Shown here: in pieces, positions 52,152-61,053 of the stretch | Layout of the letters: each line of letters opens with the position of its first letter | Numbering within the stretch: the first letter of the stretch is position 1 | Assembly: GCA_947475995.1 (NCBI GenBank) | Contig: CANJNI010000005.1 | Location: forward strand, 62,001 to 126,000 | Reading direction: 5' to 3' | Origin: Beijerinckiaceae bacterium | GTDB lineage: Bacteria; Pseudomonadota; Alphaproteobacteria; Rhizobiales; Beijerinckiaceae | Length of the DNA stretch: 64,000 bases | Position numbers and translations under genes: made by a program | The notes under the pieces: model-generated | The model's database searches: none | The model's input: only the letters and a program-made list of their open reading frames with translations | What the model was told of the DNA's origin: nothing

Positions 52152-53552
52152 TCAGCGAATGAACATCCAGTGGACCAGCCCGAACAGCGGGATTAGGATC
52201 GCCCCTGACCACAGCATGTAGCCGAAGAAGGAGGGCATGTTCACGCCGGCGCTGCGCGCGATGGAATAGACCATGAAATTCGGCGCGTTCCCCACGTAGG
52301 TATTGGCGCCCATGAAGACCGCCCCGAGCGAGATTGCCGTCAGGGTCGCCGCAAGCTGGCCCATCAGTTTCGCCGGATCGCCGCCCGCCATCTCGAAAAA
52401 CACCAGATAGGTCGGGGCATTGTCGAGGAACGACGACAGGATGCCGGTGAGCCAGAAGAAGGCGGCGTTGTTGGGCGATCCGTCCGGGCTGAACACCAGC
52501 GACACCAGGCCTCCGAACGGCCCTTCCTTTCCGGCCGCCAGCATCACCATCACCGGAATGATGCAGGTGAAGATGCCGGCGAATAGCAGGCCGACCTCCA
52601 CGATCGGCTCCCAGTTGAAGCCGTTCTCCTCGCGGTCCTTGCTTGAACTGAGCGCCAGCGACGCAAGACCGACGGCGATCATGACGCCTTCGCGCAACAG
52701 GTTCTGCAATTCCAGTTTCGTGCCGAACACCTCGAAACTGATCCCGGGCTTCCACGCCCCGCTCATCACGATGGCGCCGATCGCGACCGCAATGAGCGCC
52801 AGATTGACGAGCCCGGTCACCCGGACGGGTTCGTCGCCTGCGACTCGCGTTTCATCGCGACGCGCCAGCCATGTGTCCATTGCGAAAAATACCGCGAGCA
52901 GGATCACCACCGCGAAGATCGTCTGTGGCAACAGGTGCGTGGTCGTCCAGAAGAAATCAACGCCGCGCAGAAAGCCCAGAAACAGCGGCGGATCGCCAAG
53001 GGGCGTCAGTGCGCCGCCGATGTTCGACACGAGGAAAATGAAGAACACCACCACATGCGCATTTGTCGCGCGGCCTTCATTGGCGCGCAGCAGCGGACGA
53101 ATGAGGATCATCGACGCGCCGGTCGTGCCAATGATGCTGGCGATGCTTGCGCCAAGCGCCAGAATCCCCGTGTTCACAAGCGGCGTACCGCTGATGGAAC
53201 CGCGCACCACCAGCCCGCCCGCCGCTGTGAAGAGCGCGAACAGCATCAGGATGAACGGAACATATTCGAGCATCATCGTGTGAAACAAAGCCGCCCCGAC
53301 GGTCGCGGTCCCGTATGCATAGGCAAGTGGAATCACGGCCAGAAAAGCCCAGAAGAACGCCACCTTCCCGTAATGCGGGTGCCACCATTCGTGCGCCACG
53401 AGCGGCCCGAGCGCGATCGACAGCAAAATGCCCGCAAACGGCAGGCTCCACCAGATCGACATGCTGGCGCCTTCGAGTCCCTCGGCCGCGAGTGCGAGGT
53501 CTGCGGAGAGTGTGAAGATGGCCGCAAGCGCCAAGCCAATTATGGAATTCAT
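52152..53552 (-). CDS. NhaD-type sodium:proton antiporter
   Basis: A 466-residue ion-transporter-superfamily membrane protein with about twelve hydrophobic segments. Family hallmarks are VSNIGGALTPLGDPPLFLGF and SSFLDNAPTYLVFFEMAGG, the two helical-hairpin regions, and MGANTYVGNAPNFMVYSIAR. It is annotated in relatives as a citrate-transporter-like or NhaD antiporter. The N-terminal LALAAIFTLSADLALA may be a signal-like first helix. ATG is preferred over an in-frame TTG 18 nt upstream. The 109 nt between it and polA hold no gene. Confidence 0.87.
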   Translation of the reverse strand: MNSIIGLALAAIFTLSADLALAAEGLEGASMSIWWSLPFAGILLSIALGPLVAHEWWHPHYGKVAFFWAFLAVIPLAYAYGTATVGAALFHTMMLEYVPFILMLFALFTAAGGLVVRGSISGTPLVNTGILALGASIASIIGTTGASMILIRPLLRANEGRATNAHVVVFFIFLVSNIGGALTPLGDPPLFLGFLRGVDFFWTTTHLLPQTIFAVVILLAVFFAMDTWLARRDETRVAGDEPVRVTGLVNLALIAVAIGAIVMSGAWKPGISFEVFGTKLELQNLLREGVMIAVGLASLALSSSKDREENGFNWEPIVEVGLLFAGIFTCIIPVMVMLAAGKEGPFGGLVSLVFSPDGSPNNAAFFWLTGILSSFLDNAPTYLVFFEMAGGDPAKLMGQLAATLTAISLGAVFMGANTYVGNAPNFMVYSIARSAGVNMPSFFGYMLWSGAILIPLFGLVHWMFIR

Positions 53553-53661
53553 GGTGTCTCTGTTCTTCAAATCTTGCCGTCATCCCGAACAGGTCGGAAC
53601 AGCCGTGACACGGTCCAGATGCATCACGGATGAAACGACGCGAGGCTTCTGGGCTGAAACA

Positions 53662-56600
53662 TCAATGCGCCTCGTCCCAATTCTTTGCCGCTTTCGCATC
53701 CACTTGCAACGGCACCGACAGTTGTAGGGTCGGATGCGGCGCATCGACCATCACGGAGCGCACCACGGCGATCGTCGCGTCGACTTCGTTCTCCGGCACT
53801 TCGAAGACAAGTTCGTCATGCACCTGCAACAACATCTGCGCGGACAGCTTTGACTTCTCAAGGGCAGCGTCCATCCGGACCATCGCGCGGCGAATGATGT
53901 CGGCAGCCGAACCCTGAATGGGCGCGTTGATGGCCGCGCGTTCATTGAAGGCCCGCTCGGACGGATTGGAGGCGTTGATGCGTGGATAGTGGCACTTGCG
54001 GCCGAAGACCGTTTCCACATAGCCGTTCTGCCGCGCGGTCTTCTTCGTCGCTTCCATATAGTCGCGAATTCCCGGAAACCGTTCGAAATATTTGCGGATA
54101 TAAGCCCCCGCCTCCTCGCGCGGAATTCCGAGCTGGTTCGCGAGGCCGAACGCCGAAATGCCATAGATGATGCCGAAGTTGATTGCCTTGGCGCGGCGGC
54201 GCACTTCCGACGGCATGCCTTCGATCGGCACACCGAACATTTCAGAAGCCGTCATGGCGTGAATGTCGAGCCCGTCCGCAAAGGCCTTCTTCAATTGCGG
54301 AATGTCCGCGATATGCGCAAGGATGCGAAGTTCGATCTGCGAATAGTCCGCCGACAGAAGCTTGTGGCCCGGCGTCGCCACGAAAGCCGTGCGGATCTTG
54401 CGGCCCGCCTCGTTGCGCACCGGAATATTCTGCAGGTTGGGTTCCGAAGACGAGAGCCGCCCGGTCGTGGTCGCCGCCAGCGCAAAGCTCGTGTGCACCC
54501 GCTTCGTGTTTGGATTCACATAGTTCGGCAGCGCATCTGTGTAGGTGGACTTGAGTTTCTGCAATTGCCGCCAGTCGAGAATCCGGGCGGGAAGATCGTG
54601 GCCCTGCTCGGCGAGTTCATCGAGCACGCTGGCCGAGGTCGACCATGCCCCGGTCGCGGTCTTCTTGCCGCCCGGCAGGCCCATCTTGCCGAACAGGATG
54701 TCGCCCAGTTGCTTGGGCGACCCGAGATTGAACTTCTCGCCGGCAAGTTCGTAAATCTCGGATTCAAAGCGCGCCATGCTCTGCGCGAATTCACCCGACA
54801 GACGCGACAGGATCTGCCGGTCGATGGAAATGCCGCGCCGCTCCATGCGGGCAAGCGTGGCGATCATCGGGCGTTCCAGCGTCTCATAGACGACGGTCAT
54901 GCACTCTGCCGCAAGTCGCGGCTTCAGAACATGCCAGAGCCGCAAAGTCACATCCGCGTCCTCAGCGGAATATTCTGTCGCCCGGTCGATGGCGACTTTC
55001 GCGAAGCCAATGAAGGTGCGGCCGCTGCCGGCGACTTCGCCGAACTGGATCGGCTTGTGGCCGAAGAATTTCTCCGACAACACATCCATGCCGTGATCGC
55101 TGCGCCCCGCATCGAGCACATAGGACATGAGCAGCGTGTCCTCGACCGGCTCCATCGTGATCCCGTGCTGGCGCAGCACATTCAGGTCGTACTTTGCATT
55201 GTGGGCGATCTTGAGCGTGGCGCGATCCTCCAGCAGCGGCTTCACGCGCGCCAGTACGGCCTCGAGCGGCAACTGGCCGGGGGCGAGCGTTTCTGCGCCG
55301 AAAAGATCTCCCGTGCCTTCTCCCTTGTGGCCGACCGGAACGTAGTAGGCCTTGCCCGGAATCGCGCAGAAGGAGAGGCCCACCAGTTGCGCCTGTTGCG
55401 GATCGAGCGAGGTGGTTTCCGTATCGACCGAGACGCGGCCGATTTCGCGCGCCTCCGCAATCATGGCGTCGAGCGCTTCCAGCGTCGAGATCGTCCGATA
55501 GCTTTTCAGGTCGAATGGCATTTGCCGAAAGACCTCCGCACGCGCGGCAGCCAGCGAGCCGGGGCCGGTGTCGATGGCGACGGGCGCGGCCTGTTCGCCA
55601 TAGCGGGCGTTGCGGCGCGGCCCGGTCGGGTCGCCCGGCGTGGCGGCGGCGCTCTCAGAGGCGGCGGGCTGCTCCACCGGCGCGCCATTGCGTCCGCGCC
55701 AGCCGCCGGGGCCGACCAGCGTCGGATCGGCTTCAATCTCGCCAGCATCCACCGAGAATGTTTCAGCGGCTCGCTTCGTGATCGTGGTGAATTCCAGCGC
55801 TTTCAGAAAGGCTACCAGCGTCTTGCCGTCCGGCGGGTGCAGCCCGAGATCGTCGAGCGGCGTCTCAACCGCGACATCATCCACGAGCGTGACAAGCTTC
55901 TTCGAGATGCGAATCTTTTCGAGGACTTCAGGATTGCAGAGTGTCTCGCGGCGCTTGGGCTGCTTGATCTCGCAAGCGCGCTCGATGAGCGTATCGAGAT
56001 CGCCATATTCGTTGATGAGTTGCGCGGCCGTCTTGATGCCAATGCCTGGCGCACCCGGAACATTGTCGGTGGAATCGCCCGCCAGCGATTGCACATCCAC
56101 CACCTTGCCGGGCGGCACGCCGAAATAATCCGCCACTTCAGCTTCGCCGATGCGGCGCTCGTCGCGCTCGCCCGAAGCCGGATCGTACATGGCGACGCCC
56201 GGCCCCAGAAGCTGCATCAGATCCTTGTCGGCGGAAATGATGAGCACATCCGCGCCGCGCTCGCGCGCCTGTTTCGCATAAGTGGCGATGAGATCGTCGG
56301 CCTCGTAAACATCCTGCTCGACTGGAATGAGCCCGAAAGCCCGCACGGCTTCGCGCATCAACGGAAATTGCGGGATGAGGTCTTCTGGCGGCTCGGAGCG
56401 GTTCGCCTTGTAAGCCGGATAGAGTTCCTTGCGGAACGAGTTCTCCGACTTGTCGAAGATGATCGCCAGATGCGTCGGCTTGATGCCGATGGCGCCCTTC
56501 TCGATGAACTGGAAAAGCTTCGTGCAGAACAGCCGCACCGCGCCGGTCGGCAGGCGATCAGAGCGATAATTGTACTTCTGGTCCTGCCGCATCGACTGGA

Positions 56601-56682
56601 AGAAGGCGCGGAACACGAAGGATGAGCCGTCGACCAGAAAGACATGGTCGCCGGGCTGTACGGTGCGATGGGAAAGCGGCAT
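53662..56682 (-). CDS. polA: DNA polymerase I
   Basis: A 1006-residue three-domain repair and Okazaki-fragment polymerase. The 5' nuclease domain (1-300) has HVFLVDGSSFVFRAFF, EADDLIATYA and SLAGDSTDNVPG. The 3'-5' exonuclease (about 400-590) is intact: VSVDTETTSLD, KIAHNAKYDLNVL and EYSAEDADVTLRL. Polymerase motifs are LLSADYSQIELRILAHIAD (A), RRRAKAINFGIIYGISAFGL (B) and LLQVHDELVFEVPE (C). The ATG at 56682 is preferred over an in-frame start twenty codons upstream because family proteins begin just before the first nuclease strand. A long ORF on the other strand (53989-56625) is its shadow. Confidence 0.97.
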   Translation of the reverse strand: MPLSHRTVQPGDHVFLVDGSSFVFRAFFQSMRQDQKYNYRSDRLPTGAVRLFCTKLFQFIEKGAIGIKPTHLAIIFDKSENSFRKELYPAYKANRSEPPEDLIPQFPLMREAVRAFGLIPVEQDVYEADDLIATYAKQARERGADVLIISADKDLMQLLGPGVAMYDPASGERDERRIGEAEVADYFGVPPGKVVDVQSLAGDSTDNVPGAPGIGIKTAAQLINEYGDLDTLIERACEIKQPKRRETLCNPEVLEKIRISKKLVTLVDDVAVETPLDDLGLHPPDGKTLVAFLKALEFTTITKRAAETFSVDAGEIEADPTLVGPGGWRGRNGAPVEQPAASESAAATPGDPTGPRRNARYGEQAAPVAIDTGPGSLAAARAEVFRQMPFDLKSYRTISTLEALDAMIAEAREIGRVSVDTETTSLDPQQAQLVGLSFCAIPGKAYYVPVGHKGEGTGDLFGAETLAPGQLPLEAVLARVKPLLEDRATLKIAHNAKYDLNVLRQHGITMEPVEDTLLMSYVLDAGRSDHGMDVLSEKFFGHKPIQFGEVAGSGRTFIGFAKVAIDRATEYSAEDADVTLRLWHVLKPRLAAECMTVVYETLERPMIATLARMERRGISIDRQILSRLSGEFAQSMARFESEIYELAGEKFNLGSPKQLGDILFGKMGLPGGKKTATGAWSTSASVLDELAEQGHDLPARILDWRQLQKLKSTYTDALPNYVNPNTKRVHTSFALAATTTGRLSSSEPNLQNIPVRNEAGRKIRTAFVATPGHKLLSADYSQIELRILAHIADIPQLKKAFADGLDIHAMTASEMFGVPIEGMPSEVRRRAKAINFGIIYGISAFGLANQLGIPREEAGAYIRKYFERFPGIRDYMEATKKTARQNGYVETVFGRKCHYPRINASNPSERAFNERAAINAPIQGSAADIIRRAMVRMDAALEKSKLSAQMLLQVHDELVFEVPENEVDATIAVVRSVMVDAPHPTLQLSVPLQVDAKAAKNWDEAH

Positions 56683-56774
56683 GGGTCCGGCTGCTGAAGC
56701 TGAGTGGCGCACAGGATAGAGCGCCCGGCCCCCGCAAGCCATCCCGAAAAGCTGAAGCCTTTCCTTTTGCGGAA

Positions 56775-58028
56775 CTAGCGCAGACGAATGGGCAGAATCT
56801 CATCCTGCGCAGCGGTGCGCGCCGGACGGTCCCCCACGCGTTGCAACAGCGTCAGCCCCAGTCCGGCCGCCAGCGCCGCCAGAACGGTTACGCCGATGAT
56901 GATGTCGGCCGCCGCAAGCGTAGGGGCGGCGCCTGTGGCGGTCAGTATCCACCTGATCGCGCCGAACGCGACCGGTGCGGCCACCGCGAAGGCGATCCAG
57001 TTGCGGCCGACTTCGGCAAGCGAGTCGAACAATTTGTGTTCGGCCAGAAGCGATGCGGCCATGATCAGGCAGAGCGCTCCCGAAAAGCCGAGCGCCAAGC
57101 TGGCGAACGGCAATGTCGCAATGGCCGCGCCCCCCGCATATGGGATTGGAATGAACACGCAGAGCGCCGTCAAAGCCACGAAGACCGCTACGGCCCCGAT
57201 GGTCATCCGCACATCCTTGCGGGCTTCGTCGGCCAGCATCCGGAGGCGCGCCGAGAACACTGCGCCAGCCATGAAATAGACAAGGCCGCGCATCATCTCG
57301 CCGCCGAAAGTACGGCCCGGAATGACAAGCAGTTCGGCCAGCACCGCCAGCGCGGCCAGGAACCAGAAATGGTTCCGCATCGCGCGCAGGATGACCAGAT
57401 AGGCCGGGATCATTAAAAGCAGCGGCACATAAAGCGTCGCTGCGCCCAGCGATTTCCATGCGAGCGCGGCCGACATCGCTCCGCGCGGGGCCGCGATCCA
57501 GCCTGCTCCGATCTGGAAGGCGGCCCAGACCAGCAAGGCCGCCACGAGCGGGAACAGCTTGCCGGGCAGATAGTCGCTCCAGTCTTTCCGAAGCGAGCGC
57601 GCTGCAAAGAGCCCACAGGCTACCATCAGGGCCGGCATCGCCATGGGATTCAACATCAGGTAGAGCGACCGGAACGGCGTCGCCCCATCCTGCATGGCGG
57701 TCCAGCAGAACTGAACCGTCAGGGCGAGCAGAAGGCCAAGTCCCCTTGCGGTATCGGCCCAGACCTGCCGGTCCTCTTTCGGTTGCAGGGCGAAGCGCGC
57801 AATCAGGCGCTCCGTCAGCACGACCAGCAGCGCCAGTCCGACCGCAAACATGCCGGGTTCCGCCGGGGCCGCGAGCGCCTTGCGCGCCACGGGCGCGGTC
57901 GTCGTAACCGGACGATGCGCCGGAGACTCGGCAAGCGCGCGCCGACCGGCGGGCGCAGCCCTGCGGACAGGCCTGGCTCCCGCCCCCAGTCCCAGAGACT
58001 TCCTCAATTCGACGCCCGAGGTTTTCAT
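56775..58028 (-). CDS. Acyltransferase-3/YcfT-like membrane protein
   Basis: A 417-residue protein with a basic, Ala/Pro-rich cytoplasmic tail (1-55) and about ten or eleven membrane segments. RQVWADTARGLGLLLALTVQ is the DxxRG region of acyltransferase family 3. MALPALMV-type segment NPMAMPALMVACGLFAARSL and LFPLVAALLVWAAFQIG match the next conserved stretch. The catalytic His that normally ends the first helix is Gln (TVQFCW), so enzymatic acyl transfer is doubtful. The start has no alternative with better support. It lies 92 nt from polA on the same strand. Function unknown. Confidence 0.72.
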   Translation of the reverse strand: MKTSGVELRKSLGLGAGARPVRRAAPAGRRALAESPAHRPVTTTAPVARKALAAPAEPGMFAVGLALLVVLTERLIARFALQPKEDRQVWADTARGLGLLLALTVQFCWTAMQDGATPFRSLYLMLNPMAMPALMVACGLFAARSLRKDWSDYLPGKLFPLVAALLVWAAFQIGAGWIAAPRGAMSAALAWKSLGAATLYVPLLLMIPAYLVILRAMRNHFWFLAALAVLAELLVIPGRTFGGEMMRGLVYFMAGAVFSARLRMLADEARKDVRMTIGAVAVFVALTALCVFIPIPYAGGAAIATLPFASLALGFSGALCLIMAASLLAEHKLFDSLAEVGRNWIAFAVAAPVAFGAIRWILTATGAAPTLAAADIIIGVTVLAALAAGLGLTLLQRVGDRPARTAAQDEILPIRLR

Positions 58029-58179
58029 GTGTCTTTCCGGTGCAAGGCTGTTCCGAATGCAGACGCCAAACCGGTCCGCAGACCGAATTTCCCGTCGTTC
58101 ATCAAAGGTGAGCAAGCATCGCGCCGGACTTTGCGGACCGCTTCCGAAGGGCTAGAAAGAGCTAAACACAGGAGGAAAC

Positions 58180-58920
58180 ATGTTCGAGAAGTTCAAGCCC
58201 AGGTGGAAGATCGGCGGCTTGCAGCCGGGCGCCGTCATCGACGTCGCGCCCTACGAATTCTACCGTCTCGCGCCCCGCAACGTCATGTCGGTGATGATCG
58301 GCATCGGGCTCGTGGAGTTTTCCAGCGAGGACGTCGAGCGCGTCTTCTCCCCGCTCGACAAATATCTCGACCAGCTGATGGACCGGGATGTCGACATCGT
58401 CATGCAGCATGGCGTGCCGCTGCCGATCCTGATCGGCATGGACAAGCATGACCGCATGCTGGAGCACATGCACAAGCGCACCGGCCTGCCCGCCACCACC
58501 ACCGTGCAATGCGTGGTGAAGACGGCGGCCGAGTTCGGCGTGAAGAAAGTCGCCATCGTCAATAAATGGACCGAGGCGATGAACCATTCGCTCGGCCAGT
58601 TCTTCGCCCGCGAAGGCGTGCAGATTGTCGGCGGCGCCACCAAGGCCCTGCATCCGACCGACTTCCACAAGATCGATTCGGGCGAGCACATGGAGCTCGC
58701 CTACCGGCTCGCCAAGCAGGCCCTGAAGGACAATCCCGATTGCGACGCCGTTTACATCGGCGGCGGTTCATGGATCGCCGAACCGGTGGCGCAACTCATC
58801 GAGGAAGAGGACGGCAAGCTGGTCCTCTGCAATCAGGCGTCCGTCATTCGTCAGGTGATGAAGATCCTCGGCGACTGGCAGCCCCTGCCGGGCCACAGCC
58901 GTGTGCTGTCGAGCGCCTGA
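58180..58920 (+). CDS. Asp/Glu racemase / maleate isomerase-fold protein without the usual catalytic cysteines
   Basis: A 246-residue protein of the Asp/Glu/hydantoin racemase superfamily, nearest to maleate cis-trans isomerase and arylmalonate decarboxylase by layout. Where these have the first Cys (or Gly in the decarboxylase) it reads DVDIVMQHGVPLPILIG. Where they have the second Cys it reads AVYIGGGSWIAEPVAQL, so neither catalytic Cys is in place. The three cysteines it does have (VQCVVKTA, NPDCDAV, VLCNQAS) are elsewhere. A good ribosome site (AGGAGGAAAC) precedes the ATG. It stands alone between divergent and convergent neighbours. Function unknown. Confidence 0.78.
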   Translation: MFEKFKPRWKIGGLQPGAVIDVAPYEFYRLAPRNVMSVMIGIGLVEFSSEDVERVFSPLDKYLDQLMDRDVDIVMQHGVPLPILIGMDKHDRMLEHMHKRTGLPATTTVQCVVKTAAEFGVKKVAIVNKWTEAMNHSLGQFFAREGVQIVGGATKALHPTDFHKIDSGEHMELAYRLAKQALKDNPDCDAVYIGGGSWIAEPVAQLIEEEDGKLVLCNQASVIRQVMKILGDWQPLPGHSRVLSSA

Positions 58921-59008
58921 GTCCTACAACGATATTCAAACCTTGTGACGAGAGCCGGCGCTTTGCGCCTGCTCTGCGCGAGGCTTGAAAGAGGGCGGAC
59001 TGTTCAGC

Positions 59009-60055
59009 CTACTTCCCCACGACCTGCCGGCCGAGCGCCATCCACTTTTCGTAGTTCTGCTCGAAGTCCGGCGCATCGCCGAAGTAATAAACCTTCGAGG
59101 GCTTGTCCTTGGCAGCCATGTCGGTGCGGGCCGACGCATAGCCGAGCTTGCCGTAAGCCGTCTGGCCTTCCTGCGACAGGACGAAGTCGATGAACAGCAT
59201 GGCGGCGTGCGGATGCGGGGCTTTGGCCGGGAGCGCCATGGCGCCGGTCGTGGCGTAAACGCCGCCGAGCGCCCGCCAGGCGACCGGAGCGCCCTGATCG
59301 CGGCTATTGGCGAAATGTGAATTGAACATCGCAGGCGACATCGCCACTTCGCCGGACACAACCAGATTGGCGACGGCGCGCGCGCTCACTTCAAAGACGC
59401 GGATCTGCTGCGTGGAGAGTTTGCGCACGAAAGCCTCGTCGCGGTCCGCCAGCATTTCGCCGATCCAGTTCGCAAGCGTCGATGTGCCCGGCACAGCCAT
59501 CTTGCCGCGCCATTTTGGATCGAGCAGATCGTCGTATGTTTTCGGAACTTCGGCTTCCGAGATCAGCTTGGTGTTGTAGCCGAGGCCCACATAGCTCTCG
59601 TAGTCGAGCGTCCAGTGACCGCCCGGCTCGATGGCGGTCTTCGGGTAGGCCGCGTGTTCGGGCGTCTTGTAGGATTGCAGCAACCCGTTCTCATGCATCG
59701 CCCGCAGGCCCGCGACCGAAAGATCGATCGCATCCGGGATATAGCGGCCCGAGGCATATTCCTCGATCATGCGCCGCGTGACAGACGTGGAATCCGCCTT
59801 GTAGGCCTCGACCTTCACGAAGGGGTATTTCTTGCCGAACGCCTGATACACCGGATCGGCTTGCGTGCCGGTCGAATAGATCATCAGCGCGCCTTCGCGC
59901 CTTGCGCCGTCTTCAAGAATTTTCTGCCTGTCGGCGCCGGTGTAGTTGGCGATCTCGGCGACTGTTTTCGGAGCGGTCTGGGCCGCCGCCTGCCATGTCC
60001 CGAACGCCAGCCCCAGTCCAAGCGTAGCTGCGGCGATCATCTTCATCTGAGCCAT
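59009..60055 (-). CDS. ABC transporter extracellular solute-binding protein (Fe3+-type)
   Basis: A 348-residue periplasmic binding protein. Residues 1-25 are a signal peptide (AAATLGLGLAFGTWQAAAQ). LMIYSTGTQADPVYQAFGKK and FVKVEAYKADSTSVTRRMIE are the classic start of FbpA/AfuA-type cluster-D proteins, followed by YVGLGYNTKLI and PKTYDDLLDPKWRGKMAVPG. Tyr residues for ferric iron at the FbpA positions cannot be assigned by eye, so iron is not proved; polyamine, phosphonate or thiamine are alternatives. GGGAGG seven nt before the ATG supports the start. No permease or ATPase gene is adjacent, so it is an orphan component. Confidence 0.88.
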   Translation of the reverse strand: MAQMKMIAAATLGLGLAFGTWQAAAQTAPKTVAEIANYTGADRQKILEDGARREGALMIYSTGTQADPVYQAFGKKYPFVKVEAYKADSTSVTRRMIEEYASGRYIPDAIDLSVAGLRAMHENGLLQSYKTPEHAAYPKTAIEPGGHWTLDYESYVGLGYNTKLISEAEVPKTYDDLLDPKWRGKMAVPGTSTLANWIGEMLADRDEAFVRKLSTQQIRVFEVSARAVANLVVSGEVAMSPAMFNSHFANSRDQGAPVAWRALGGVYATTGAMALPAKAPHPHAAMLFIDFVLSQEGQTAYGKLGYASARTDMAAKDKPSKVYYFGDAPDFEQNYEKWMALGRQVVGK

Positions 60056-60185
60056 GTTGTCCTCCCGTCTGGCGATCTTTGCGGAACTGACGCCATAGCG
60101 CAAGCCGCCGCGACGGGACAAAACGGCGCTTGTCGACAAGCCGGAGCGTTTCAATATGATGCGCCCGATCAAGGATGGACCACAG

Positions 60186-60674
60186 ATGGCAGTGCAGGCG
60201 GCGACGACATTCGTGCATGACGAGCAGCGTCCGGGCGAGACCGCGATCGAGCTGCCCTCGCAGGCCGATGCGGGCGTCTATTTCATCGGCCGCATTCGTA
60301 CGCCGTGGACGAAACGGGGCGAATGCCCCCGCAAGGGCGATCTCGCAGGGCCGGTCTGCCGCATCGAGGTGGCGGAACCCTATCGAGAGGCCCTGACGGG
60401 CCTGTCGCGGCACACGCATCTGCAGGTCCTTTACTGGATGCATCTGGCCCGCCGCGATCTCGTCCTGCAGAAGCCGCGCACCACCGGGGAAGCCATGGGG
60501 GCCTTCGGTTTGCGCTCGCCGATTCGCCCGAACCCGATCGCTTCCTCGCTTGTTGCGCTTGTCGAAGTCTTGCCCGACGCCGTGCTGGTGCGCGGCCTTG
60601 ATTGTCTCGACGGGACGCCCCTCATCGACATCAAGCCGGAAACCTGCCCCGGCGCCCTGCCTCGCGAGGATTGA
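60186..60674 (+). CDS. trmO: tRNA (N6-threonylcarbamoyladenosine-37) N6-methyltransferase TrmO
   Basis: A 162-residue YaeB/TsaA-family protein that methylates t6A37 in tRNA. GVYFIGRIRTPWTKRGECPR opens the TsaA beta-barrel and HLQVLYWMHLARRD follows. The family signature is GLRSPIRPNPIASSLVALVE, and LIDIKPETCPGALP closes it. It lacks a Rossmann fold, as is normal for this family. ATG at 60186 has AAGGA ten nt upstream; ATG at 60156 would add ten residues. A ModE-type regulator follows after 7 nt. Confidence 0.92.
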   Translation: MAVQAATTFVHDEQRPGETAIELPSQADAGVYFIGRIRTPWTKRGECPRKGDLAGPVCRIEVAEPYREALTGLSRHTHLQVLYWMHLARRDLVLQKPRTTGEAMGAFGLRSPIRPNPIASSLVALVEVLPDAVLVRGLDCLDGTPLIDIKPETCPGALPRED

Positions 60675-60681
60675 CGGACCC

Positions 60682-61032
60682 GTGACGCGGCTCACCATTC
60701 GTCTCGACTTCGAGGGAAACCGCCAGATCGGCCACGGCAAGGTGCGCCTGCTTGAGTTGATCGATCAGGAGGGGTCGATCTCGTCCGCCGCGCGCGTGAT
60801 GAAAATGTCCTACCGTCGCGCCTGGCTGCTGACCGATGAAGTGAACCACATGTTCGTCGAGCCCCTGATCGAAACCCAGCTCGGCGGGAAGGGCGGAGGC
60901 AATGCCCGGCTGACCGCGCTCGGCCGGCAGGTGGTGGAGCTTTACCGCGAGATCGAGACACAGTCCCATTCCCGCTACAGCGATCGAATCGACGCCCTGA
61001 GCGGGAAACTTTCGGAGACTGCGGCGTCCTGA
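60682..61032 (+). CDS. ModE N-terminal-domain family winged-helix regulator
   Basis: A 116-residue DNA-binding protein. KVRLLELIDQEGSISSAARV and MKMSYRRAWLLTDEVNHMF form the LysR/ModE-like winged helix. GGKGGGNARLTALGRQVVEL is the ModE wing and following helix. The molybdate-binding (TOBE/Mop) domains of full ModE are missing, so it either senses nothing directly or binds ligand differently. It starts with GTG seven nt after trmO, with GAGGA upstream. The mod genes it would control are not in the window. Confidence 0.88.
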   Translation: MTRLTIRLDFEGNRQIGHGKVRLLELIDQEGSISSAARVMKMSYRRAWLLTDEVNHMFVEPLIETQLGGKGGGNARLTALGRQVVELYREIETQSHSRYSDRIDALSGKLSETAAS

Positions 61033-61053
61033 TGCCTTGAGACTTTCGTCGCA

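Noticed and set aside
53989-56625. An 878-codon open frame on the plus strand
   Set aside because: Antisense to polA, which has all polymerase and exonuclease motifs.
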